Assembly (NCBI RefSeq): GCF_036370855.1
Contig: NC_088102.1
Span: 68,891,601 to 68,955,600 of the forward strand
Direction: 5' to 3'
Length of the DNA stretch: 64,000 nucleotides
From: Dromaius novaehollandiae
Taxonomy: Eukaryota > Chordata > Aves > Casuariiformes > Dromaiidae
Positions 1 through 12,451 of this stretch are shown here, piece by piece; position 1 is the stretch's first letter; every line of letters begins with the position of its first letter. The position numbers and the translations under genes are program-made. Under the pieces are notes generated by a model. That model was not told the DNA's origin, did no database searches, and worked only from the letters and a program-made list of their open reading frames with translations.

Positions 1-3000
1 CAAAGAGTGTTTTAAGTAGCCACGTGCCCTGAACCTCTCCTCCACAGAGCAGAATAACACATGGAAATGAATGGCATATGTTCCCTGCACGCAAGGCGCA
101 GCTTAGTGCAAGGAGCAATCAATGCAAGGAGCAACATTTGAAGTGAATCCAGAAGCAGCCCAGGAGCAGATGTTATCTAAGAAGTATATTTGCTCAGTTG
201 CCTCTGTTCAACTGCTGTGACTGCTCTGGATAAAGTCAAATTACTGGGGAGGAAATATCCCCTCTCTGACAAAAGACTGTCACAAGAGTCAGAAGCTCCC
301 GGTAGCAGTACTGACATAGGATTAGAGAAAATGGGGATGGGGAAAGGAAGAGAAATAGGCGTGCTTGGGAGAGAGAGTGGAAATTTTTCTGACACTTATT
401 TTCAAAGAAAACCTCTGCGTTTTCACAAAGCATGCAGCACAATAGCCTCAGTCTTTAATCCAACCAGCTCAAGACCTTCATTTCATAAGAAAACAACACA
501 ATCTCATACATTGCAAGAACGCATTTTCTTTACTTTGAAAATACTGCCATTGCAGTGATTACTGTAAATCAGCAATTCCCAAACTGGAGATCCACCAGTT
601 AGTTAAGCAACCTGCAGAACTGTATCAAAACTAGGAGCAAGCATTTTCAGTTCGACATTTGCAAAGATGTTAGGCGATTCAAACCGAAGAGTTAACCATC
701 TGTTAATTAAGCATCTCCAGTTCTTCTAAATCAACGAATAAAGAATGGGAATAACCATCATTTTCTGTAATAGTATACAGTGCCACTCCACTCAGTAAGT
801 CTCTGTCCTGTTTCTACACTGCTTCTTTAAAGCAAAAGCAGGAAGTCAGAACAGAAAGTTCCTAGGCAAAAACTCTGCTGAGACACAGCAGCCTGCAAAC
901 CCGTCCAGTCTCCCTTCTACTCAAATAATTCCCTGCCCACAAGAGACACTTTCTGCACTCCCCTTTCCCCTACCTCACAACATCATTTCTTCTCTCTACA
1001 GGTCCAACTCTCCCCAAGTACCTCGAGAAGCAGGATGGTATCGTTCCCCTTCCCTGGAACCGGCAGTATTCCACACCAAGATCCAGTGAAGAAATAACAC
1101 CACCACTGTGAGCAGAGTATCAGAGCAGGTCCACACTAGGAGGTGTGGTTTGCAATGCTCCCTACGCATCTCATCCCCCTGCCAACAGGGCTAGCAGCAG
1201 TTGATTCAGAAAGAAGCACTTGAAATCCTGCAATTACGCTCCTTAGGTAAATTCTTTATAACCCTTTCTCACGCACAGTTGGTGTGAAGAAGGGCTTGTG
1301 TCTGAGCTGCCTCAGGCAAGATGGGAAGAAATGGTAAGAAAGCAGATGATCCTCTATGCCATGCTGAACTTACAAACACAGCTAGAACTTCTTGGGGAAT
1401 GCAAGTAGCTTGGTGCCTACCTCCCATCTAGTTTCAACAAGGGCAGGACTGCAAACTGCCCCTGTTAATCCTGCCTCAAGTTTGATTCCACTTTTCTGGC
1501 TGTTCTGGCTGTTCACCTATTTTATGAAGAGAACTACAGAGAGCTTAGAAAAAAGGAAAGGTAAAACAGGACACTGAAGTGCAAGGAGTATCCCTCCAAA
1601 ACACAGTAAAATAGCATGTGCTATTATGGTATGTGCTAAATGGCATGTGTCCAAGACTCTTCTATTAAAACAGCCATAGAGGCTACTCTATACTGTCACT
1701 AACCAAAGCGCCCCTTCTTCCCACAGTACCACCAAAAAGGAAACAAGCCTCTCCTTGCCCCCTGCCAGTTTGAGATGCTGAATGGAGGCACGGGGTTGTC
1801 ACCGAACGGCAGCTTCAGGGCCTCCAGCTGGCACAGAGCTGCCCTCAGCCACGTCAACTCCCATCAGTCAGGCCCGAGGACTTCTCAGAGGATGACGAAG
1901 GAAAAAAAGAGCACACGAATGCTGGCAGGCCGACTTTTCATCATTTGGCAGAGTTTCATCCCCTTTGCTCCCTCCCACCCCAAATGCCTCTTTGCATCAG
2001 CCCTCAAGGATAATATTTGCCAAGCAAACAAGCCTTGGTGTATGAGCGGTGAGCGGGCAACCCCAGCCTCTGCAGAGCACAAAAGAAACCACTCTCCTGA
2101 ACATTTCCCGCTGAGAAGGCTCCAGTTCGTTTCAGAATAGCAGAGATTTCACCAGTCCACAAACTATGTAACAGGGGGAGCTACAAAGAGCCCCATCCTC
2201 CCAGCAGCAAGCGAAAATGGGATCTACGGAAAGCAGAGGTAAAGGCAGGTCCCTCCTCCCATATTTTTTAAGATGGCCATTTCACAACCCAGACTCAAAA
2301 ATGGAGGCACGTGAAGACTACCACAAACTGCCACACTTGCCTTTAATACAGCTGGACGCTAGCTCTACCCGGGCCTCTTTCAGGGGTCCACTGTTAATGC
2401 AGGAGGAAAGCATGGAAGACAGAACTGAAAGGGGAAAGGCTGCCACAAAATCCCCCTCCCAAATATTTTAATTACAAGAGGGCAGCAGGGTGACTGGACC
2501 AGAATGCCTCCTCACAGTCCCAAAGAGGAGGCAGCAAACTCAGAGGAGTAAAGGCCCTACATTAGTAATCATTAAAGCACATTAATACCTCAGCTTCACA
2601 ACCCAAACTCCCACAATGAGCTGGCCCAGGCTGTCGAGGAGGGCTCGACACTGCAGAAGGGCAGCCCTGCCTGGAAGCTTCACCCCTCCTCTCCTCCTCA
2701 CGACACCGGCTCAGCTTTGTGCAAGCCCCTGGACCACACATGCTTTGGGGCAGGCTCTAGCAATGCAGCCAAGGTGAAAAATCTGATCATCTGCATTACC
2801 TGCCTCTGGCAAACGATCAGGAGAGTTTACTCACCATGTTGTTTATCGTTGCGGCAGAGGTGCTGCTTAACACTGAACTGTGGTCTCAGCTTGCATCTCA
2901 TCAACTTCTCATCTCAGCTGGAATTTCTAAAACAGCACAAAAAAGGGAACAAACTGCTCTTCTGCACCTCACAGCCTGTCTATAATCTCCTCCTGGAGTC

Positions 3001-6000
3001 CTTTATAAAGCTTCTCTTAGTACTGACCAGAACGAAAAGCTCAATAAACAAAAAGAGAGGGAAAAATGCATTTTGGAGCCACGTATTAATGAACCCTTAG
3101 CATTACATGGATAAAGGTTGGAAATACAAAAGTTATGGTTCCCATAGTAATGCTGATTCAACCATACTGCATATCCTGTGCATTTAGCAGTACATGTTGA
3201 AAAGAAAAAGGCTTTATCCACTGATGCCAAAAAGGTTTTCGATTTAGTCAAGGCACTTGAATTCCCTGCTCCCCCGCCCCCAAGTTTATTGTTCAGAGAA
3301 GTGGATTTTCAGATAGAATTGGGCCAAGCCAATATAAGCATCATTACAGCCTCCCCACACTCAGGGCAAGAGCAAGGGCTCTCAAGCATGGTCACAGACT
3401 GAGCGCTTCGGCTTTATTTGCCCAGCCTGAATAGAGGAGAAGGACCAGGCGTCAGAACAGGCTGAGTCACCAAATCACAGTCTATGGTGATTCTGCACTC
3501 GGATGCACGGGGAGGTGGTAAGAAAAGAAGGGAGAAAACAACCAACCCATCACACACTCATAGCTAATAAATGTTAATTCATTTCCATAAACACTAATTT
3601 CTTTGATACCAATAGCTTGAAATATCCCCCCTATTTAATATCTCACCTCACAAGTTTGAGAGAAGAGGTACAAGCAGCATCACCACAGAAAGGTGAAAGG
3701 GGATAAAAAAAATCTGAAGGCATACTTAAAAGAAATGTGATGTGTGCATATATATATATATATATATTAATTTGAATATAGACACTGCACACTTCTTCCA
3801 TATTAATGTCAGTGAACCTTAATACTTATTAGCTGATCTCACGATCTTCCAACACAGTTTTCTCCATACTCCAGAAGTAGAATTTTTGTAATGCAATTTC
3901 TCTCTCCCTGTGTTTGTAGGTGACGTAGGAAGCGAACGATGTGTACGCCTTAACTTCATTAATTGTCTGGAAGTTAAACCAGTGCCTGAAGCTCAGGAAA
4001 TTTTGTTGAAGGCAGGATTGAGTAAATATTCTTAGGACAGGCTTGTTCACTTCCTTCCCTGTGGATCCTCCTTTCAAGACAAAGAGATTAGAGAGGGGTA
4101 ACGTTGGAGCACAGTCCCACAATGGTTGCCATAACTCCTAAGTACGTCACAAAGGGATGGCGCCAGGTACCCGAACACAATGCTTTACATCAGACTTCAG
4201 CTGTTTTATGAACTGTTTTGTATTGAAACGAATAGGGAGCTAATAACAATACACCAAAACTATTTACGAGATCATCACGAATGAAACACAGCCACGCTGA
4301 CCTCTCTCCAGCACAAATCCATGCGCTGCTGTGCTCACGTAGCGGCTGAGATCTTACCTTTACTTTGCATAAAGCCCAGATCACTCTTCCCAGAGAGACT
4401 GACGACAAGCGATCCATTTGCATTTAGCAGCTTAGACTGAGCAACCAGATTTGCATGGGAAGCAAAAGACTTTTTGTGCCAGAGGAAACACATTTAATCA
4501 AAAGCTTTTATGCATCTGTATTGGAGCAGAGGGTTTCTCTTCTGCTCTAGAGACAATGCTACTAGTCTAAATGCCAGTTTGGGAGGAAGGGAAGGGGAGG
4601 AAGGGAAGGTAGAGCAGAGGTCTTGCAAATTCCTGTAAGAGGCAACGAGGGTGAGGAGGATGGAAGGCAGCTCTCAAGGCCCGGAGCAAACTGTGCAGTG
4701 GGAGAAATGTATGCGTGTTTGTGGGGTGTCGGTGCGTGTCCTCCTCTCCTCCAATAAATCTGTATCCTTTCCCCAGGCCCCATGAGCTGAGACAGAAGGG
4801 CAGAGTTCAGGACAACAGACAACCTTCAAAGAGCAGGTAGCTAAGAGAGAGGCTCGGCCAGTGCTGCTGCTGGAGAGGCCCTCAGCCTCGTTAGGCACCC
4901 GGGACCGGCGCAGCCCAGCTCAGAGGACCCCAAGCTCACTAGTGCTGCACCTCACGGAGCTGCAGCAACTCCAGAGCCTGTGGCAGAAAGCAGACCCAGG
5001 CACGTGCGGCCGAAGCCCTCCTGCTGGCAGCGTTACTGGGTGGCTGCTCCTTGCCTGCCCCTTCACCCCTCAGGCGCCCGCTGTCGCCGTCCCGCTGCGC
5101 GCACCCCCCACCGTCCCACCTACCTTCCCTTTGGGCTCCAACCTCAAGCGTCTGTGCTTCAAAGAGGCTTTGCAAGGAGCGATGCACAGGCCTCCCTGCA
5201 GGAGCAGCTGCAAGGCCTGGCTACTCCTCACCGCTGCACAAAGCCCAGGCAGTACGGCGCCTCGCCTGCCAAGGACTGGGTCAGGCTTTATCTTATCTTA
5301 ACCATGACGCTTGCGTTGCTTCGTGGGCAAAGCTCAGAACTGCTGCGTCTGCCTAGGAGGGCAGCTGGAGAAAGGCCAACGGCCAAAGCTTCCGCCTGCA
5401 GCGATTCCCACCAGAGCGAAGGCGGGCAAGCCCGCAGGCTCTGCTGGCCGTCCCGTCCCACCTGAACGCCAGGATACATGTGTCCTGCCCACGAGCAAGA
5501 GCTGCAGGGGGAATAAGGCTCAGAAATATTTATGCACCTCATCTCACCTTCAGCTCACCTACTCCTGTCACAGTCACTTTCCCTAGATGCTGTACAGTCA
5601 CACTAGCCTTTGCCAAAAGATAAGGCACAGGCTAGCTGATGTTATTTTATGGGGAGCAAGACCATTTGTCCGGAGTGCAGATTTCCACATCCATCAGGCT
5701 ATCAGCCTACGGGTCACCTACAGCTAAAATTTTCAGCTGGAGACAAACTTAGTCTCCTTTTCCTCATTTTACAGAGGGGGAACCAATGCAGATAAAAAAC
5801 CCACCTTATTCAGAGAAGTTTTGCAGAATAAAATGGGAAAAGTATTCAGCTACCATGACACCGAGGGCCATGAGCAAGCTTTCTTCCAACTGTTATTACA
5901 TGTTAGCTGCGCCTCCCTGCATCCCTACCTCTCCACACTCGCCCCCCCTTCCCCAGCCAAACCCACTCTGGGTATTCAGGGTTTACAGGCAGCAGGAGTG

Positions 6001-9000
6001 TCTGCAGGCTGTGTTTAACCCCTCCTTTTCTAGGAGCTGGACTGACTTAGCTCCTGTGGGACTTGCCGTTTTAGGTAATCCTTAAACATCCTTCTCAACT
6101 AGACAGTCCCCTGCATGGAGACAGGGCAGTTAGCTAGTACAGGAAAGTTACGTGAAGTCTTGTACCGACACGGAGATTAAAACTACAGAAGCAAGGGCAA
6201 CAGCTCCTCCTTCAGATGACATCTCTGCTGAATTAACTGGAATCACACACTTCACGGCCCATTATCACAACTACAGTCTGACTAGATAAAAAGAAGGGAT
6301 GATACAAGCCTCCCCCCTGCAAACTTTTATTGCTTGACAGTTTTTCCGCCCACCTCATTATGCCAATCAGCTGAGAGCACTGTACCATGCCAGAGCCATG
6401 TACCATACCCCTCATGCTCTAAAGCAAACCTGTGATTAAAGCCACAGTCTCTAAGAGCACAAGACAACTCTCCTCTGGTTTAGTGCTGTGTGACGCACAA
6501 TAAGAGAGAGACACTTGGTAAAAAAGCCCACAGGGGTTGCAGAGCACGTTCTCCCAACCTGAACAAAGCATAGGAAAGCCCGGCATAGCTCCAAACTTCA
6601 CTGGGAAGGTCGCAGTACCATAAACTACGCATAACCCACAACAGCTATTAACGAGGCGTTTGGCATCACCTTCTCCCAAAGCTCACATTTGTTATTCCAC
6701 TTCAAGCCCCCAGGTCCTGCAATCAAGTTAACTACTGAGACTGTAGTGTTCCTGCTGGCTTATACAGACATGCAGAAATCGGAAATATTTAAGAAAGCGC
6801 AGCATGAGAAAACAAATCAAGGAAAACATCATTTTCAAAAAGCACTTAAGTCATCCCATGACACATTTCTTTGAAGTCCAGCTGATGATTTTCAAATGCT
6901 TAGGGCTGGCAAACTTTTTGAACCTATGGCCTGAGGAAAGCACACGGTGGTGCTTCCTGCCACAGCAGAAGCACACAGGGAATACTCAGCAAATCACTCC
7001 AGGGCAGCCTGCGCAGCTGCAGAGGTCAGGTTTACTCAGCAAAATGTGCAATTAGGTGCATGCACGGGGAAATCCCTCTTGGCAGCAGCCAGCAAATTAA
7101 AGCTTTAGGATGCAAGGTGGGGAAAAGAAAACCTTGCTTCCGAGATATTAAGAGAAGTAATCAGCACATGCCTGAGCAACAGTATCTCCATTTCAACCTG
7201 CCAGGCTATGCCCTACCTCAAAGGATACACAGTGACAATCAAAGGACAGAAAGCCTTACTAATTTTTGTAACGCTGCTCTTCTGATGCTACAACAGAATG
7301 GATCATTCAGGATTCAGATGTTCAAAGCAAAACAAAAATTTCCACCTCAGTCTTTACACAGACAGCAAGCAGGAACAGGGAAGACGCTGCTCCGCTGAGC
7401 GGGGGAAGGCAGAATTACTATAGTTGAAGTTTTCTGTCACTTCCTTTAACTCCAAGATGAGCTTCTGCAAGCAAGTAGGTGAAGAGAGGTGGGAGGATTC
7501 ATTCCCCAGAGCAGCCTTACCAAAGCAAAAAGATTTAGACAGTGAATAACATGTGGGCTAGATTATGGAAACCAGACCTACTTTACTATCCATGAGGATC
7601 GATATCTGCAAAGCTCTCTGACCGTGAAGAGCATCAAGCTGGCAGCTGTGCCCATATGATTCATGTTACTGTCAATTGACCTTATCCCATTAGTTGGCTC
7701 TGAGGCTGCCTGGCAAAGTCACGAGTAACAGCAGACACCAGGACTGCCTGTCTGCTGCTAAAGACAGCTGCACATGGAGTTGTCATTTACAAAAAAATCT
7801 TTATAGCACTAGATGACAGAGTCTAGATTTATTATAAGCATCAAATTGGGGGCGAGGGGAGAAATCTTCCCATCTGAGAGGGACAAAACAGCCAAGCAGA
7901 CTTTTCAGATGGACAATTTACACTACCCGACTTAACTTCCCACCAGCAGCAGAGAGGCCATGAGAATAAAGATAGGCTGGAGATTCATAATAAAACTGTT
8001 TGCACAGAAAGGCAGTTTCAGACAGATCTTATACCATCTTATGAAGGATCCCAAAACTATACCTCACACTTGTCTCAGTGCAGGATTTAGGCGGATGCCC
8101 TGGCAAGGAGAGGATTTTTCCACTCCAGGCCATTGCACTTTCTCCATTGATCCTCTGGACCACCTGAATTGGCCAGTAAAAGAACAGAGTAGACTGATTA
8201 CCAGCTTCATCTAGTATAGCAATCTCCTTAGGTGTCAGGAGATGTGTATGCATATTCTTATGTATATACATATTTATATGGTTCCCAGAATTAAATATAG
8301 CTCTAAAATATGAAAAAAAAAAAGATTGGAATTATTCCTGAAATTCAGGGAACTAAGGCTAGAAATTACAGGTTTTCCAAGAGCCCCTTTATACAACAGC
8401 CACCTTCCCACCATCTCCATCAGAATAGCCAAGGATCCAAGGGGTCATGTTTAAACAAGGAAACTGTGTTTGGATTATCATGTCTCCTCAGGCTATTCCT
8501 GAGCACAGCTGCTTTTCAGTATCCGAGGCTGGCAATCACAGGCCTCTTTTTCCCCTTGCTACTCTCAGGAAGCGCTACAGGAAGGATCTGAGGTTAAACA
8601 CACAAGTTCACTGAAGTCATCCCACAAGCACGTTAAAGAGAAAGACGCCACGGTTCAAAGGCAAGGCTTCCCCTCAGGAGAGGCAGAGCTCCAGTATCTT
8701 CTCCTTCAGAAGAAAAGAAGTGGCCCTAGTCCAGCTACCGTAGCGACCCATTGCATCATTACTGTGCAAGAGTCACCAAGGTTGCTACCACGTGCCCAAC
8801 GCCATCTGCACCTGGACCTTGGCGAGAGAGAACATTCCCCAAACAGAGGACACTGGAAAAAAAAGAGAGGAGAAAGCAAAGGACACCCATGCGGGTCAGC
8901 CACTTGCATGCAGGACGACAGCTCCTGGGCTGCACACTCCTCAGCCCAAAGCAGAGCAGCAGCAGGCGCGAGGGACTGCAACTCCCATGCCCGCTCCCGC

Positions 9001-9100
9001 GCTGGGACATTCCCCGTCCCCACGGCTGCAGCTAGAGCTGTGCGTTTGGCAGGGAGGAAGGTTTTGCGCAGGAATGTGAATCCGCATCCGTCTTGCGTTA
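1..9100. other. Non-coding stretch, no exon supported (intron or intergenic)
   Basis: I see no exon with recognisable protein similarity on either strand. The open frames here are short and scattered. It holds simple sequence such as a TA run near 3,748-3,768 and a purine-rich GGAA/GGGA stretch at about 4,578-4,612. A moderately GC-rich patch lies at about 4,860-5,470 but has no recognisable gene. If the CpG island at 9.15-10.08 kb is a minus-strand promoter, this stretch would be the first intron of that gene. This is inference from position. Confidence 0.5.
3748..3768. repeat. (TA)n microsatellite
   Basis: About ten uninterrupted TA units are visible, flanked by TGTG on the left and TTAATTTG on the right. 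It is ordinary simple sequence and likely polymorphic. Confidence 0.85.
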
Positions 9101-9537
9101 GAAGACTACCGACAGCTGGGGAGGAGGCGGCTAGTCAGCGCCGAGCCAGCAGAGACGGCCGCGGCGCGCAGAAAGCCCTTGGCTCCCCTCTCCCCACGCG
9201 CCGCCTCGCCGGCTTTTGGGCAGACACCTGGGGAAGCCGGGTGGCTCCTGCGGAGAAACAGCCAGGCCCCGTCAACCCAAGCAGCGCGGCACTGCAAAGC
9301 CGGGGAGCGTCCAGGGCCGCGAAGGGAGCGCTGCAGCCAACGCGGCCGGGCGCAGGGCTGCCCTCTCCTCGGCCTCTCCGACCTCTTTCACGCCGCTGGG
9401 AAGCGACGGGAGGGAGGGCCGAGGGGAGACCCGGCAGCGGCGCTTCCCCAGCCAGGGGCGCCCCGAGGGGCCGCGCGAGGCGCCGAACCCCCCCGGCACC
9501 TCGCGCACGAGCGGCGGCGGGGCCGGGCGCCACGCGG

Positions 9538-9590
9538 CAACGGTCGCTCGGCCGCCAACGGTCACCGCGGCGGCCAACGGTCACCAACGG
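9538..9590. promoter_or_regulatory. Cluster of four CAACGG motifs
   Basis: CAACGG occurs at 9,538-9,543, 9,556-9,561, 9,575-9,580 and 9,585-9,590, two of them extended as CAACGGTCACC. CAACGG fits the Myb-family consensus YAAC(G/T)G. The cluster lies just inside the putative intron, 105-160 bases past the donor at 9,694 on the minus strand. The binding role is inferred from motif match only. Confidence 0.45.
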
Positions 9591-9694
9591 CCGCGCAAGA
9601 TGGGGGGGGAGGGGGGAGGGGGGGGCGCCCCGCGCGGCCCCGGGCAGCGCCGCGGGAAGGGGAGGCGGCCGGGCCGGGCCGGGGCCCCGCTTAC

Positions 9695-9850
9695 CTGCGG
9701 CGGGCAGCGGAGCGGCGCGGCGGGCACCTGCAGCCGAGGCGGCGCGGAGCCGCGGCCGGCGGCGGAGGCGGCGCCACCCGGAAACGGGCCGGGCCGGCGC
9801 GGCGGGGGGAGCGGCGAAAAGCAAAACCAGCCCCCGAAACCATGAACCCC
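9695..9850 (-). other. Candidate non-coding first exon (donor at 9,695)
   Basis: Reading the minus strand, the CpG island core runs into a consensus donor: the last exon base is 9,695 and the intron begins GTAAGC at 9,694. The 5' end near 9,850 is a guess from GC content. No convincing initiator methionine with a long frame ends at this donor, so a non-coding exon fits best. The gene it belongs to is unknown. Confidence 0.4.
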
Positions 9851-10118
9851 GCGAAGGCAGGAGGAGGCCGGAGCTTGCGGCGCGGCGCCCTCTCCCCCCC
9901 GGGCTGATGTGCGGGGCAAACACCAACTCCAGAGATGAAGGGCGGCCTCGCTGCCGAGCGGCGGTGTTTGCTTTTGCTGTCGTTCAGAGAGCAGACGCTG
10001 CCGGCTTTACGAGCTGCGCGCGGCAGTAACGCTCATTGCGGCACGAGCCTCTGCCCCCGGGGCCCGGGCGCCCGCGAAGGCTCGCTGCGCTTCCCGGCGT
10101 GGAAGACCAAGCCCGGCA

Positions 10119-10272
10119 GCCAACACACAACAAAGGCTTGGAGAAGAATTCTAGATAGCATCATCTTGATAAACCCTTCTAGGTCCAATCCGGAGTCTAT
10201 CAAGAGGTTTCCAGGGATTTCGGAGAAATGGGGTCTGATCCAGACAAAGCAGCCCTGCATAATCAAAAGCCA
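10119..10272. repeat. 154-bp direct repeat, copy 1
   Basis: This block matches 12,298-12,451 base for base over 154 positions except two. No indel is present, and similarity stops sharply at both ends. This copy lies between the PNPLA2 transcript end and the CpG island. It keeps CpG at both differing positions, where the other copy has TpG and CpA. I do not recognise it as a known transposon family. It could be a local duplication or a low-copy interspersed repeat. Confidence 0.95.
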
Positions 10273-10598
10273 ACACCAAGCAGCCTGCAGGATTTCAGCT
10301 TCACCACCACTGCAGATCCAGGTGCCCGGCCTCTCCTCCTCCAAAGCAGAGACTAACAGCACTTGGGGCATTTCAGTCTGAGGGAGTTTCCCATCTTTCC
10401 ACCTCCTAGGTGAATGCCCTGTTCAGCACCTCTTGACACCAATTTGCCATGAAGCTATCTGAAATTCAGTGACAGGGACAGGGCCCAGCAAAACAACCCC
10501 CCACATGGTACAGTGCCCTCAAAAAAATATATTTAATAAGCCTTTTAAATGGCAAGGCAAGCAACCTACCACAGCCAGGTAAGTGTATTGAGAAAGTT

Positions 10599-10604
10599 TT
10601 TATT
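10599..10604 (-). terminator. PNPLA2: Polyadenylation signal AATAAA (minus strand), likely PNPLA2 distal site
   Basis: Minus-strand AATAAA is followed 9-15 bases later by CA dinucleotides suited to cleavage (about 10,590-10,584), then by a G/T-rich stretch containing GCTGTGG and TAGGTTG. This is a complete vertebrate poly(A) context. A plus-strand AATAAA also occurs at 10,625-10,630 but has no gene feeding it. Confidence 0.55.
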
Positions 10605-11644
10605 AGAAGATATATTTCTGCCAAAATAAATAGTTACATTTCCTTCAGCAAAATCTTAGAAAAAGAGAAACAGGGGGGGGAAAAAAAGCATCAACAATTT
10701 AATACTGAACTGTCAAAGTGACTATGAGAACTAGTAAGTGACATTGCCATGTAAATACATCACTCGCATACACTATTGCTGGTCTAGTTGCTGCTCTGAC
10801 ATCAGTAATTTCCACAGCGCTCCACCAGTCCGGCGTGCTCTCGGCGCTTCTCAGCCTCACCGACAGCAGCAGAAGCCCAGGGAACGTTTAGCTGGTGAAG
10901 ATCTGCTTTCGATGCTGTTTCCCAGAACAAGAGGAAACCCCAGGAGAAAAAGGTGCGTGTACCAAAGTCATGTTTCTCCTCTTCTGCTTGGAGTTACAGG
11001 TTTCCCCTCCCTTTCCAGGAAGGCTGGTGTGGGTCCATACAGTAAGACGGATGCTGTTAATTTGAAACTGTCCTAGTGGAGCTGCGTGCAGACTGGGAAC
11101 AGAGCAATGTCCCAACCGTAGCAGCAAGGGGAAGGAGGAAGAGAGGGGTCTCAGTGCTGCTGCATTAAACATGCAGACACCACAGGGATACAGAGGGCAG
11201 GCAGGCCACAGCCCACTGTAAAGGCACAGGGCGAGTTTGGCACAAACTAGCTGATGTAGGAGCCGGGTGAGATGGTCTATTTTCATTGATTTACAGGGAG
11301 AAAAGAGGAAGGAAAAAAAAAAAAGCACATAAGAACTATGTTGGCAAGGCCCTCTGACTTTGGCAACATGCAACCCTGCCACAACTTCTACCATTGATTT
11401 AGCAGAAATGGACCCCTAAGACTGGGCAGTGCAACATAAAACAAAAGAAAAAGCCCTTAGTTTTGGGTATTTCTCCCACAGCTCCTTTAGCAAAAGTGAG
11501 AGTTCTCCTCTCTAGGGAAGGGGTAAAAGCTTCGTCATCAGATTACTAGATTCATAAAAAAAAATAATTAAAAGAGGACAAAGTAATGGGGAATATAGGA
11601 TATATACCGGGGACACCTCAGTGCTGGGAGAGTGCAAGCCCTCA

Positions 11645-11650
11645 TTTATT
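11645..11650 (-). terminator. PNPLA2: Possible proximal poly(A) hexamer AATAAA
   Basis: This is minus-strand AATAAA within the presumed 3' UTR. The downstream G/T-rich element is weak, so use is uncertain. Confidence 0.2.
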
Positions 11651-12297
11651 CCCTGGTCTTAGAGCTGCAGGTCCTCTCAAAGTCATGAGAAAGCAATTCC
11701 TAAGTCTTATAAAGACTGGGCAGAAGTTGGGTATTTCCTCCTCCCCTTTGAAAAATCAGCTTGCAATAGTATTAGCAGTAGGGCAGGCAGCAAACCAAAG
11801 CCAACATACCATACATTCATTGTGGCTTACGGAGCATGCCGGAGATACACACCATTGTGCACAACATGAAACAACTCTACAGTGTTACACAGGTCAGGAG
11901 CTGGTTAGATGCACAAAAAGTTCACCATGAGCCTTGTTAAAAGCAGCAAGTAATATCTGTATCACAGGAAGGAGGGGGAAAAAAAAGTAAGTGGATTCCT
12001 GAATGCAGAGACCCTTTATGTAAAGCAGTGGAAACTGCAAGGGTTGGGACCCTTGAGGAGTTCAAGTGAATATCATGGGGGCTTTTGGACATGGACTGCA
12101 AGATGAACTTTTGGTCCAGGAACCTGAGCTCTCAAACACCATATACCAGAGAGCAGCCAGGCCCTGACACGTATCCACTGGGCTCCCAGCCACACATTCC
12201 ACTGAAGAAGGGACCAACCACTACAGATGATTATCTTGTTCCTATAAACTTGATGAACATGCGTTAATTAGTAGCTGCTGCCAACACTTGCCATGAG

Positions 12298-12451
12298 GCC
12301 AACACACAACAAAGGCTTGGAGAAGAATTCTAGATAGCATCATCTTGATAAACCCTTCTAGGTCCAATCTGGAGTCTATCAAGAGGTTTCCAGGGATTTC
12401 AGAGAAATGGGGTCTGATCCAGACAAAGCAGCCCTGCATAATCAAAAGCCA
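12298..12451. repeat. 154-bp direct repeat, copy 2
   Basis: This is the partner of 10,119-10,272 in the same orientation, 152 of 154 identical. It lies inside the presumed PNPLA2 3' UTR. Both differences are CpG-decay transitions in this copy (CpG to TpG and CpG to CpA). The minus-strand reading is open across the block in both copies, but nothing recognisable is encoded. Confidence 0.95.

Larger units (their letters stand above)
9150..10080 (-). promoter_or_regulatory. CpG island, probable promoter of a minus-strand gene beyond the left edge
   Basis: This is about 0.9 kb of dense CpG, far richer than its flanks. On the minus strand it contains a good splice donor (GCAG then GTAAGC at 9,694), and an ETS-like CCGG-AA element lies nearby. 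Such islands normally mark promoters. The PNPLA2 transcript ends a few hundred bases upstream in the minus direction (about 10.59 kb), so this island cannot be the PNPLA2 promoter and should serve the next gene. In human the next genes in this direction are CRACR2B, CD151 and others. No coding exon is inside the window to say which one it is. The many long open frames here reflect high GC, not coding. Confidence 0.7.

Noticed and set aside
4861-5465. Several 100-160 codon frames in a GC-rich patch
   Set aside because: Mutually overlapping, cysteine/proline/alanine-rich, with no recognisable domain and no matching splice sites.
8764-10029. A 421-codon open frame on the plus strand across the left CpG island, with long frames on the other strand
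   Set aside because: Composition is Arg/Ala/Gly/Pro only, several overlapping frames are equally long, and nothing resembles a protein. High GC removes stop codons; this is a promoter island.
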